64,000 nt of DNA, from NCBI RefSeq assembly GCF_003350545.1, contig NZ_QQBA01000010.1, positions 68,742 through 132,741 on the forward strand, read 5' to 3'. Position numbers and translations under genes: made by a program. Under the pieces are notes generated by a model. It was given only the letters and a program-made list of their open reading frames with translations, ran no database searches and was not told where the DNA came from. Below are positions 18,801-26,551 of this stretch, piece by piece. Within the stretch, counting starts at the first letter, position 1, and each line of letters opens with the position of its first letter. Origin of the DNA: Flavobacterium glaciei (GTDB lineage Bacteria > Bacteroidota > Bacteroidia > Flavobacteriales > Flavobacteriaceae).

Positions 18801-21102
18801 ATTTAGTTCCTTTACCAATAAGCTGAAGTGAATTTCCAACAGTTGCAGTACTTGCTTCTGCTATACCAATATCAATGCTTGTCATTCCTATCGCAGGGCC
18901 ATTGGTCGCTTTAAAAACACCTTCGTAACTTAGAAATTGAATGACTTTTCCCGTTGCATCTACTAAAGCAATTCCGTCGGGAGAACCATTTTGTAGTCCT
19001 GGTATAGCAACTGATACTGTTCCATATCCGTTTAATTGATTTGGAATTGTACCAGACAAATTTCCTATTGGAGTATAGCTCGCTCCTCCTGATCCATTGT
19101 AAGGGATGATTTTCCATCCTGTTAAGTCCGTTCCAGCAAGCCCAGCAACTTCAACTCCCTCTTCAATATCTGTCCCTGCATTATCATAATGAATTTCATT
19201 GATAAAAACAGTTCCAGCTGGAGAAGGTAAAGGGTTATTTAGAGTAGTAATGGTAACCACATTACTAGCTATTGAAGCGTTGTCATTGGCGTCTAACGCA
19301 TTCACTGTTAATGTATAAGTAGTGTTTGGGGTTAAACCGTTAAGGGTGAAATTAGTAGCAGTTGTAGCCGCTAATAATGTACCTCCGTTATAAACTTCAT
19401 AAGAAGCGTTAGATGTACCTGCTGTCCAAGATAATGTTGCAGTAGTAGCAGTAATATTAGTTGCAACTAAATTTGTTGGAGCTGTTAGAGGCTCTGCAAT
19501 CATTGCGAAAGATTGACCTATATTGATATTTCCATACGTGCTAGCAACTGATGCTTGCCATGTAAAATCACTATATTGATTCCCAGTTCCTTTCAACTGT
19601 AATGATAAGCCTATTGGTTCGGTTCCAATTTCAAAAACGCCAATATTCGTACTTGTCATTCCGTTAGCGGGTCCATTAGTAGCAGCAAAAGTTCCTTCGT
19701 AGCTTAAAAATTGAATAACATTTCCTAAGTTGTTTACTAATGCAAGGCCATCAGGTGCTCCATTTTGTAATCCATTTATAGATACGAAAACAGTTCCAAA
19801 TCCATTAGACTGATTCGGAATTATACCAGATAAACTTCCTGCAGGAGTATATGATGCACCGCCATTTCCGTTGTAAGGAATAATGCTCCAACCCGTTAAA
19901 TCAGTTCCAGCTGTTCCAGCAATTTCAACACCTTCTCCTACATCAGTACCAGCGTTATCATAATGAATTTCGTTTATAAAAACAACAGAAGTGGTTGGAG
20001 TTGGTGGTGGTGTAACTGCTAGAGTTTTTACAGCTACGTTATTACTAGCGTTTGAAATGTTTCCAGCCGCATCAAATGCTTTTATAGATAATGTATAATT
20101 TGTATTTGCTGTAAGTCCTGATAAAACATAATTAGCGCTTGCAGTAGATGCAATCAGAACAGATCCGTTATAAATTCGGTATCCTAAAACGCCCACATTA
20201 TCAGTAGACTGAACCCATGTAAGTGTAGTTCCAGATGCAGTTGTATTTGTGGCAACTAAGCTAGTAGGCACAGATGGAATTTCTGTGTCCAATTGAATAC
20301 TACCATCAAATCTATTTTGAGCTTGTGGTCCACCCCAAATTGTTGTTGCAAAAGCAGGATTATCAATGAAAGGGTTTCTATTTCCTTGCACTCCCTCTAA
20401 AATTGTATTTCTATTAATTTCTACTTGGGAAACAGGATCTTCGGCATTCCATTCTAATAGAATATCGGTCATATCAGTGCTATAGTTCTGCGAGCTTACA
20501 GTTACTACACTAGGAAGACATTGTGAACCATAATGCAAATACATATACATAATCATACGGGCAACATCACCTTTCCATTCATCGCCGGGATAAAATATAT
20601 TGTTGACTAATTTTGCATTTCCAGATCCAGTACCAAATGGATAATTGTTTCTAGTTGCATTAAAATTTACATCAGAGGCTCTTAAATGATGTGCATCACT
20701 TCCTGGACCTTCACTTCCTAAATTAGGATTTCCTAATGATCTAGGAAATACATGTTCTCTATTCCAGTCCCCTTGATTACCACCATTTTTATCTTTGGAG
20801 CGGGTTCGGTCATTTATTAAATCAGCGTCGCTGTCATTATAACCATAAATTAGTAAAACTTTTGTGGGGTCGTTAGGGTCTAAATCGGTTTGTTTCAGTG
20901 CATCCCAAACTCCAGGAGTGTAAGTCAAATAAGTAGAGTGGGTTGAAATGATTAAATTTGACAGACTTGTTTTTAAGGCATTTCCTGTTTGGCTAATGTT
21001 AGTTCCATTATAATAAGTGGGAACTTGAGCATTGGAAATAAAACTTAAAAAAATACATACAGTTGCAAGTAAGAACTGTGTCTTTAAGTAAAATTGCTTC
21101 AT
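15847..21102 (-). CDS. Secreted multi-domain nuclease: endonuclease I + ExeM-like EEP domain, T9SS substrate
   Basis: A 1751-residue exported protein. Residues 1-26 are a signal peptide. Residues 28-270 are an endonuclease I/NucM-type domain (WNREHVFPRS with His117, then DAHHLRASDVNFN). Residues 276-360 and 540-621 are fibronectin type III domains. Residues 372-535, 632-790 and 792-950 are three lamin-tail-like modules, each starting FINEIHYDNAGTD. Residues 955-1140 contain an OB-like domain. Residues 1158-1457 are an endonuclease/exonuclease/phosphatase domain (ATWNIAWFG, EEI, NLHAR, GDYNDD, SDHFPV). Residues 1461-1615 are SprB-like repeats. Residues 1628-1655 carry an ICHNG...HLAHGD motif. 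Residues 1670-1751 are a type A T9SS sorting domain (NVFPNPF...GYYFLKI). It probably degrades extracellular DNA for nutrients. Having two unrelated nuclease domains in one chain is notable. Confidence 0.92.
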   Translation of the reverse strand: MKQFYLKTQFLLATVCIFLSFISNAQVPTYYNGTNISQTGNALKTSLSNLIISTHSTYLTYTPGVWDALKQTDLDPNDPTKVLLIYGYNDSDADLINDRTRSKDKNGGNQGDWNREHVFPRSLGNPNLGSEGPGSDAHHLRASDVNFNATRNNYPFGTGSGNAKLVNNIFYPGDEWKGDVARMIMYMYLHYGSQCLPSVVTVSSQNYSTDMTDILLEWNAEDPVSQVEINRNTILEGVQGNRNPFIDNPAFATTIWGGPQAQNRFDGSIQLDTEIPSVPTSLVATNTTASGTTLTWVQSTDNVGVLGYRIYNGSVLIASTASANYVLSGLTANTNYTLSIKAFDAAGNISNASNNVAVKTLAVTPPPTPTTSVVFINEIHYDNAGTDVGEGVEIAGTAGTDLTGWSIIPYNGNGGASYTPAGSLSGIIPNQSNGFGTVFVSINGLQNGAPDGLALVNNLGNVIQFLSYEGTFAATNGPANGMTSTNIGVFEIGTEPIGLSLQLKGTGNQYSDFTWQASVASTYGNINIGQSFAMIAEPLTAPTNLVATNITATTATLSWTAGTSNASYEVYNGGTLLAATTATNFTLNGLTPNTTYTLTVNALDANDNASIASNVVTITTLNNPLPSPAGTVFINEIHYDNAGTDIEEGVEVAGLAGTDLTGWKIIPYNGSGGASYTPIGNLSGTIPNQLNGYGTVSVAIPGLQNGSPDGIALVDATGKVIQFLSYEGVFKATNGPAIGMTSIDIGIAEASTATVGNSLQLIGKGTKYTDFTWVAAPSTFGKPNKGEKFGELVFINEIHYDNAGTDIGEAVEIAGYSGTDLTGWSIIPYNGSGGVSYTPIGNLSGSIPDQLNGYGTVSVNIPGLQNGSPDGVALVDASGKVIQFLSYEGTFTATNGPAAGIKSTDIGIAEASTATIGTSLQLTGVGFTYADFTWQAANNTFGAINKGQFFGDASDIIVVIPIAEARAKTDGEIVTVSGVLTVSDQFSGSAYLQDATGAIAIFDKSVHGTGLFKIGDSITVTGTRSSFSEQIQISPVSAVTNNGLPNQPIVPLTITLSEMANHPAELVRIENTTFPKPGAMMFGNSNTNITDASGTAQLRIDADVNDLTGFAQPENCSEIVGVVGNYFATQQLLPRMRTDLPCANKYEQTGNDLAISKEKTLDIATWNIAWFGDETNSPAAGKTNSDAIQKTAVKNVLQQLDADIYAVEEISDDVLFAQMVSEMNDYSYVLSEATSYPNDFRSPKQKVGFIYKNKTVTPLNTKVLLKTIHPIYNGGDVSSLTNYPDADKSRFFASGRLPFMMTANVTIEGNQKQINIVNLHARANTSGDAQGKYDMRKFDVEVLRDTLNAQYPDANLILLGDYNDDVDYTVSNVTTTASTYEAYVNDSSNFNVLTKTLSEAGFRSYVTYENMIDHITVSNELAHLYINESARVHYEFYDSDYPKTASDHFPVSVRLQLKEFTLDASSFTNITCNGEANGTATVSVSGGITPYTYTWSTDETTNTNSISNLNPGTYTVIVKDVLNNKLTANFTITEPSMIVIPSTNEVTVYNGYTNASCTTLSAGTVTGGVLPYTYLWSTGETTSSIAVCPTATSTYTLIVKDANGCISATEKIVNVIDVRCGNNSKNPKVEICHNGKTICVDENAVASHLAHGDRLGGCASLNNDSISITDVNVFPNPFVDNVDVSINISENAKVDFLLYNFNGQLQKHSSQKVKAGKSTTKLTLSELSKGYYFLKIAINGKVKDIKYLIKQ
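18253..19989 (-). repeat. Three lamin-tail-like modules inside the nuclease gene
   Basis: Three copies of an approximately 160-residue module lie at 19498-19989, 18733-19209 and 18253-18729. Copies 2 and 3 are adjacent and the most alike, sharing phrases such as GYGTVSV, IPGLQNGSPDG and VIQFLSYEG. Copy 1 is separated from them by a fibronectin type III domain. This suggests stepwise internal duplication. Confidence 0.85.
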
Positions 21103-21427
21103 AATTGTTTTTGTAATTTGTTGGACTGTAAAACTATAAATAATAGTTTTTATATCTACTGAATACTATTAACAAATTGTTAAAATTATTAACATTTTTT
21201 ATTGATTTACAAACGTTTATTTAATAGAATTGATTAATAATTAGTGATTTGTTGATTTAAAGTCTATTTTTATATTTGATATGTTGTCTTATTACATAAT
21301 TTTTAAACAAGAAAATTTATAAACAATTTTCTTTTTTTGGTAAAAATTAAATGTTTTTATTGTCTTCCAAATCAGAAATTGTTTTGTTTGTAGACTAGAC
21401 AACCTATTGAAGTTGAATATTTATAAA
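21103..21427. other. Intergenic region upstream of the nuclease gene
   Basis: Strongly AT-rich, about 325 bases. It should carry the nuclease promoter on the minus strand, but only near-matches to the -7 box are visible. No gene seen. Confidence 0.3.
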
Positions 21428-21875
21428 TTATTTTGGATTATAAATGTGGATGGATTGCCCTACTAATTTCCATTGTCCTTCAATTTTTTCTAATAATCGA
21501 ATTTCATGAGAGAAAGTTTTTTTACCATCCTTAGCGGTTGATTCTTCGTCATGGCTTACCCATGCACTATTCCCATTAATACTCATTTTATAGTTTGTAT
21601 TTACGGAAAAACCACCATTACCCATAGCATTAGGATTTGTGTTAATCATAACTGTAGGAGGAATATCCATCGTAACTCCTTCGGGGGTGGAAATTAATAT
21701 TCGGCTATAGGGTTGTATGTACCAGCATTCTGAATGACCTTTACTATCGGCTGCTCTCCATGTTGCAGACTCTTTTTCCAATAATTTTTTTATAACTTCA
21801 GTTTCATCAATATTCTGACAGTAACTTGCCGTGGTGATCAATAGGATAAGAAAAAAAAGATGATGTCCACTTCAT
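21428..21875 (-). pseudogene. SnoaL/DUF4440-like secreted protein with frameshift in signal peptide
   Basis: The main frame (stop at 21428) encodes an NTF2-fold protein. It begins near a helix with ETEVIKKLLEKESATWRAAD, has a strand with WYIQPYSRIL and ends with IRLLEKIEGQWKLVGQSIHIY, as in SnoaL/DUF4440 proteins that bind small ligands. Its own frame has only a weak TTG start at 21841. An ATG at 21875 starts MKWTSSFF in the neighbouring frame. Removing one base from the 8-A run at 21851-21858 joins it to LILLITTASYCQ, a perfect Sec signal peptide, giving 148 residues. The gene is thus one base out of frame. This could be decay, phase variation or a base-calling error. Confidence 0.72.
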
Positions 21876-22370
21876 TTTGTTGTTGTTTTTAGAATTGAAT
21901 AATTGTCTTTTTAGTTTTAAGGCTAATTTAAGTAAATATATTGTTTTGAAAGATAGAAACAAACAACCAATCAGTTGATTATAGTTTAGTGTAGCTGTGT
22001 AATATGTTCTTTTAATTGTTAGATTTAATAAAGGTTTCTCAGTCAAGCCTAGTTCTCATTGGAGCATCCTTTCTTGCAAATAAATTATACGAAATAGTTC
22101 CAAATGTTTTTTTGTGGATTTTAGAATAGTATTAAAGTCAATAAAGGTATTGCTATTAGCTTATTAGAGATTTCAGCTATTTTTTTAAAATTTTGAGTGT
22201 AAACACAATAGAAATAACCTGAACGTGCAACAAAAGATTATTTTACAATATATTTTTTTTTGTGGAGTTTAGTGAATTTCATTTGTAGAGATAGCCTGAC
22301 TTTTTTGCCAAACTATAACAAGTAATGTATGAAATAGCACTACAATAAGGGTACACCCAAAAAATAACAC
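21876..22370. other. AT-rich intergenic region
   Basis: About 490 bases with no supported gene between the SnoaL-like gene and the cysK terminator. A possible reading frame at 21807-22046 is only the signal-peptide start of the preceding gene extended upstream. Confidence 0.3.
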
Positions 22371-22402
22371 AAAAAAACCGACTTGTTTTCACAAATCGGT
22401 TC
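22371..22402 (-). terminator. Terminator of the cysE-cysK operon
   Basis: An interrupted stem pairing AACCGATTTGT with ACAAGTCGGTT (one mismatch), followed on the minus strand by a U-tract, lies 21 bases after the cysK stop. Confidence 0.8.
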
Positions 22403-22422
22403 GTAGTAAAAATTATTTTCTT

Positions 22423-23340
22423 TTATACAAATAAGCCTTCAATGCTCAAATAATGTTCTCCTGTGTCGTAACAAAAGGTGAGTATTGTGGCGTCTTGCGC
22501 AATTTCAGGTAGTTTTTTGGCCACAGCTGCAAGAGATGCTCCCGATGATATTCCTACGAACATGCCTTCTTCTTTGGCAGCTCTTTGGGCATATATGAAA
22601 GCCTCGTCTTTACTTACTTGAATGGTTCCATCCAGTAAATCAGTATGCAGGTTAGCGGGGATAAATCCTGCACCAATTCCTTGAATAGGGTGGGGAGCAG
22701 GTGCGCCTCCGCTGATTACGGGCGAAGCTTCCGGTTCTACTGCGTAAACTTTCAGGTTGGGAAAATGTTGTTTCAATATTTCGGCGCAACCCGTTATGTG
22801 ACCACCGGTTCCTACACCTGTTATCAAATAATCCAGACCGTCAGGAAATGCTTTTATAATTTCTTTTGCGGTGGTAGTTTTATGAATTTCAATATTAGCA
22901 GGATTTTCAAATTGTAGCGGTGACCAAGCATTTTGCATTTCGGAGACTAATTCTTTGGCTTTTTCTAGTGCGCCTTTCATTCCTTTTTCTCTTGGCGTAA
23001 GCACAAACTCGGCACCATAAAGACTCATGAGTCGGCGTCTTTCTATTGACATGGATTCTGGCATCACCAGTATTAATTGATAGCCTTTTACGGCAGCCAC
23101 CATTGCGAGTCCAATTCCGGTATTTCCAGATGTAGCCTCAATTATGGTGCCTCCTGCTTTCAATAATCCTTTGGTTTCTGCATCTTCAATCATCGCAAGT
23201 GCGATTCTGTCCTTGATGCTGGCTCCGGGATTAGCGCGTTCTAGTTTGATGTAAATGTTACGATTGTTACCAAACAAACGATTGATTTTGACATGTGGCG
23301 TGTTGCCTATTGTTTCGAGTATATTGTTGTATTTTGTCAT
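22423..23340 (-). CDS. cysK: Cysteine synthase A (O-acetylserine sulfhydrylase)
   Basis: A 305-residue PLP enzyme converting O-acetylserine and sulfide to cysteine. The PLP lysine is in GASIKDR (Lys43), the substrate loop is [13 protein letters not shown], the PLP phosphate loop is [10 protein letters not shown], and the C-terminal SSGASLAA motif is present. It starts 2 bases after the stop of the serine acetyltransferase gene, so the two enzymes of the cysteine pathway are made from one transcript and may assemble as a complex. It is clearly distinct from CysM at 3210-4097. Confidence 0.94.
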   Translation of the reverse strand: MTKYNNILETIGNTPHVKINRLFGNNRNIYIKLERANPGASIKDRIALAMIEDAETKGLLKAGGTIIEATSGNTGIGLAMVAAVKGYQLILVMPESMSIERRRLMSLYGAEFVLTPREKGMKGALEKAKELVSEMQNAWSPLQFENPANIEIHKTTTAKEIIKAFPDGLDYLITGVGTGGHITGCAEILKQHFPNLKVYAVEPEASPVISGGAPAPHPIQGIGAGFIPANLHTDLLDGTIQVSKDEAFIYAQRAAKEEGMFVGISSGASLAAVAKKLPEIAQDATILTFCYDTGEHYLSIEGLFV

Positions 23341-23342
23341 AA

Positions 23343-24179
23343 TTAAATAGAGAAGAAATTAATATCTTTTATTTCCTGTTGGTTCAAAACCGTATTTTTA
23401 TTGGATTGCATGACAAACGAATAGGGATTCACACTCTTTGTGATAAACGTGTTTCCGCCTACAATACTATGGTTTCCTATGATGGTGCTTCCGCCTAAAA
23501 TGGTAGCATTAGCATAAATAATTACATGATCTTCTACAGTAGGATGACGTTTTTTTTCCTGCATGCTTTTCTCAACCTGTAGTGCTCCTAAAGTCACTCC
23601 TTGATAAATACTGACATATTTCCCAATGATTGTGGTCTCTCCAATTACAATTCCGGTTCCATGATCAATCATAAAAGGAACGTCTATGGTGGCACTCGGG
23701 TGAATGTCGATTCCGGTTTTGCTATGGGCATATTCGGTAAGAATTCGTGGCAAAAGACACGTAGTTCTTGAAGCAATTGCATTGGCTACCCGATACACTT
23801 CTATAGCAAAAAAACCGGGATATGAGTTGATGATTTCTTGAATGCAATCAGCTGCAGGATCGGTATCTAGAATGGCTTGTGCATCTTTTTGCATCGAGTT
23901 GTACAATTCTGGGAGCCCAGTGTAAAAAGCTTCGGCATCATCTAAAATTTCATTAGCTGTTTTGTCTTTTACAATTTCCGAAAGGATTGCTATAAAGTTA
24001 GCTTTGTTTTGGTCCAAAAGCAATTCGATTTGTATGGTTTCCAAAGCTTTCTCCGGAAATAATATTTTAAATAAATCATCAATCCAATTGATGATTTTTG
24101 AAGAATCGATAGCTCTTACCCAATTTTTATTTTGGTTTTCATGTAGTGTATTTGAAAAACGGTTGGTTTCAGTATTCAT
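23343..24179 (-). CDS. cysE: Serine O-acetyltransferase
   Basis: A 278-residue enzyme that acetylates serine to O-acetylserine, the substrate of the adjoining CysK. The C-terminal half is a left-handed beta-helix with hexapeptide repeats ([21 protein letters not shown], then [17 protein letters not shown]) and carries the catalytic His in DHGTG. The N-terminal half is helical. The EpsC-like form has the longer N-terminal region typical of Bacteroidetes. The very end ([15 protein letters not shown]) does not end in the Ile tail that docks into CysK in proteobacteria, but ends NFFSI, whose final Ile might serve. Confidence 0.92.
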   Translation of the reverse strand: MNTETNRFSNTLHENQNKNWVRAIDSSKIINWIDDLFKILFPEKALETIQIELLLDQNKANFIAILSEIVKDKTANEILDDAEAFYTGLPELYNSMQKDAQAILDTDPAADCIQEIINSYPGFFAIEVYRVANAIASRTTCLLPRILTEYAHSKTGIDIHPSATIDVPFMIDHGTGIVIGETTIIGKYVSIYQGVTLGALQVEKSMQEKKRHPTVEDHVIIYANATILGGSTIIGNHSIVGGNTFITKSVNPYSFVMQSNKNTVLNQQEIKDINFFSI

Positions 24180-24228
24180 ATATAATGGAATAAAATCAAA
24201 AATTGAACGAGTAAAATCGCCCTAAATA

Positions 24229-24236
24229 CAAATATA
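24229..24236 (-). promoter_or_regulatory. -7 box of the cysE-cysK operon
   Basis: TATATTTG on the minus strand, 50 bases before the cysE start. No TTG at the standard -33 distance was found. Confidence 0.4.
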
Positions 24237-24332
24237 GATTAGAATTGAATAGTTTCATAACCTTGCTTTGTAAATAAATGTTAATATGTTAAATCCCCAC
24301 AAAATGGATGCTTTGTGTTGGAATTTTGTCCA

Positions 24333-24366
24333 TAAAAAAATCCGATTTGCTTTCACAAATCGGATT
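24333..24366 (-). terminator. Terminator of lpdA
   Basis: A perfect 11-bp stem (24339-24349 with 24356-24366) with a 6-base loop, followed by a U-tract on the minus strand. Confidence 0.88.
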
Positions 24367-24405
24367 CATATCTAACTTAAAATCTTTAGTCTAAATTCTT
24401 GAAAT

Positions 24406-25794
24406 CTACAAGTGAATCACTTCTCCGTAAGCATCTGCAACCGCTTCCATAACGGCTTCACTCATCGTTGGGTGTGGATGAATAGATTTTAAGATTTCAT
24501 GCCCTGTAGTTTCCAGTTTACGTGCCACAACTGCCTCAGCAATCATATCCGTAACTCCGGCTCCAATCATGTGACATCCTAACCATTCTCCGTATTTAGC
24601 ATCAAATATTACTTTTACAAATCCATCAGGGGTTCCTGCTGCTTTTGCTTTTCCTGAAGCTGAGAATGGGAATTTACCAATTTTTAATTCGTATCCTTTT
24701 TCTTTAGCTTGTTTTTCAGTTAAACCTACCGATGCAATTTCTGGAGTTGCATACGTACAACCTGGAACGTTTCCGTAATCAATTGGTTCTACATGCAGAC
24801 CCGCAATTTTTTCTACACAGTTAATTCCTTCAGCAGAAGCAACGTGTGCCAATGCTTGTCCTGGAGTAACATCACCAATGGCGTAGTAACCAGGAATGTT
24901 AGTTGCATTGTACGCATTAACTAAAATTTTATCTCTATCAGTAGCAATTCCTACTTCTTCTAATCCTATGTTTTCAATATTGGTTTTAATTCCAACTGCA
25001 GATAGCAAAATATCAGCTTCAAGAACTTCTTCTCCTTTTGCCGTTTTTACAAAAGCTTTAACGCCTGCGCCAGTTGTATCAATACGTTCCACAGAAGAGT
25101 TGGTCATGATTTTTACACCTGCTTTTTTCATAGAACGCTCCATTTGTTTAGAAATGTCTTCGTCTTCCACAGGAACTATGTTTGGCATAAATTCTACAAT
25201 TGTTACATCTGTACCCATTGCGTTATAAAAATGAGCAAACTCAACCCCAATTGCTCCAGAACCTACAATAATGATTGATTTAGGTTGTGTTGGCAAAGTC
25301 ATCGCTTGTCTGTACCCAATTACTTTTACGCCATCTTGTGGTAAGTTTGGTAACTCACGAGAGCGAGCTCCAGTAGCAATAATAATGTGATCTGCGCTGT
25401 ATTCTGTAACTTTATTGTCCTTGTCAGTAACATCAACTTTTTTTCCTGGTTTTAGTTTTCCAAAACCATCAATCACATCAATTTTATTTTTTTTCATTAA
25501 AAATTGAACTCCTTTGCTCATTCCTTCAGCTACTGAGCGACTGCGTTGTACCACAGCAGGGAAATCTTTATCAAATGAAGAAACAGTTAATCCGTAATCC
25601 GAAGCATGTTTTAAATAATCAAAAACTTGAGCCGATTTAAGTAATGCTTTTGTTGGGATACATCCCCAGTTCAAACATACACCACCTAAGTTTTCTTTTT
25701 CTATTACGGCTACTTTAAAACCTAGTTGCGAAGCTCTAATAGCTGTAACGTAACCTCCAGGACCACTTCCTAAAACTATAATATCGTATTTCAT
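24406..25794 (-). CDS. lpdA: Dihydrolipoyl dehydrogenase
   Basis: A 462-residue flavoprotein, the E3 component that reoxidises lipoamide in the pyruvate, 2-oxoglutarate and branched-chain 2-oxoacid dehydrogenase complexes and in glycine cleavage. The FAD motif is GSGPGG (residues 9-14) and the redox-active disulfide is GGVCLNWGCIPTK (Cys40 and Cys45). The NAD motif is GSGAIGVEFA, the second FAD motif is YAIGDVTPG, and the C-terminal HPHPTMSE supplies the catalytic His. The ATG at 25794 gives the usual MKYDIIVLG start; an upstream extension has no family support. It is a lone gene here; the partner E1/E2 genes are elsewhere. Confidence 0.95.
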   Translation of the reverse strand: MKYDIIVLGSGPGGYVTAIRASQLGFKVAVIEKENLGGVCLNWGCIPTKALLKSAQVFDYLKHASDYGLTVSSFDKDFPAVVQRSRSVAEGMSKGVQFLMKKNKIDVIDGFGKLKPGKKVDVTDKDNKVTEYSADHIIIATGARSRELPNLPQDGVKVIGYRQAMTLPTQPKSIIIVGSGAIGVEFAHFYNAMGTDVTIVEFMPNIVPVEDEDISKQMERSMKKAGVKIMTNSSVERIDTTGAGVKAFVKTAKGEEVLEADILLSAVGIKTNIENIGLEEVGIATDRDKILVNAYNATNIPGYYAIGDVTPGQALAHVASAEGINCVEKIAGLHVEPIDYGNVPGCTYATPEIASVGLTEKQAKEKGYELKIGKFPFSASGKAKAAGTPDGFVKVIFDAKYGEWLGCHMIGAGVTDMIAEAVVARKLETTGHEILKSIHPHPTMSEAVMEAVADAYGEVIHL

Positions 25795-25955
25795 TGTAAA
25801 GTTTTTTTGTTTTTTTATTGATAAAAAGGCAGTAGCTAAAGACTCACTTACACGAGTTCTTAAATACATTCTTCGGTTAGCAAAATTAAGGATTTATTTT
25901 AAAAAAAATTAACCGTTTTATAAGTTTATTAGTATTGTTGATTGCAACAACTAAA

Positions 25956-26531
25956 TCATTTCATTTTTAAATAGGCTTCTACATAATTTGTGGTCATGAA
26001 ATACTCGTCCTTAAGCTTTTTTAAATGTTTGATTACAATTGCTTGTTCGGGATTACTTGGGTCAAGACAGTCCTTGATTTCAGCATCACGAACTGAAATG
26101 ATTATATACCAAAATCCGTCTCTAGAAGTATAATTGTCCTCAAAGATTGGATCATTTCCCTTGTTTTGTAAACTGGCGTCAACAGCAATTGGAATTAAAT
26201 TCAACGTTTTAGTGACTCTTTCTCTTTCAAAAAAAGACATATAAAAAGTCTTGTTGTCAATAACAATAGGAACATTTGAATCTACATTGCTGTGTTTTAA
26301 ATTGTATTTGGTATTGATGAAATTATAAAATTCATCAGCCTTTTTTTTGTCTTCAAATACAAAACCATAGCATTTTGGAAGATCTTTTTTAAATTTTTTA
26401 GCTTGTACAATTTTGTCACCCTCAATTATTGGGGCTACGCGCAACGGGATACAAGAATGAGAAAGAAAAATTAGAAGGCAAAAACAAATATTTTTTATTA
26501 GTTTATCCAATCGTTTTATGCTTTGCATCAT
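25956..26531 (-). CDS. Putative lipoprotein, function unknown
   Basis: A 191-residue protein with a lipoprotein-type signal (FCLLIFLSHSC, Cys at about 27). The mature part begins IPLRVAPIIEGDKIV and includes CYGFVFEDKKKADEFYNFIN and a FWYIIISVRDAEIKDCLDP segment. I do not recognise a named family. It starts 20 bases after the stop of the ABC exporter gene on the same strand, so the two are probably co-transcribed, which may hint at an envelope role. No catalytic motif is visible. Confidence 0.7.
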   Translation of the reverse strand: MMQSIKRLDKLIKNICFCLLIFLSHSCIPLRVAPIIEGDKIVQAKKFKKDLPKCYGFVFEDKKKADEFYNFINTKYNLKHSNVDSNVPIVIDNKTFYMSFFERERVTKTLNLIPIAVDASLQNKGNDPIFEDNYTSRDGFWYIIISVRDAEIKDCLDPSNPEQAIVIKHLKKLKDEYFMTTNYVEAYLKMK

Positions 26532-26551
26532 ATCATTTGAGAATTTTGCTA

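Noticed and set aside
3210-23340. CysM and CysK as a recent gene duplication
   Set aside because: They share the PLP fold but differ throughout in sequence and context (lone gene versus cysE operon), fitting two ancient paralogues.
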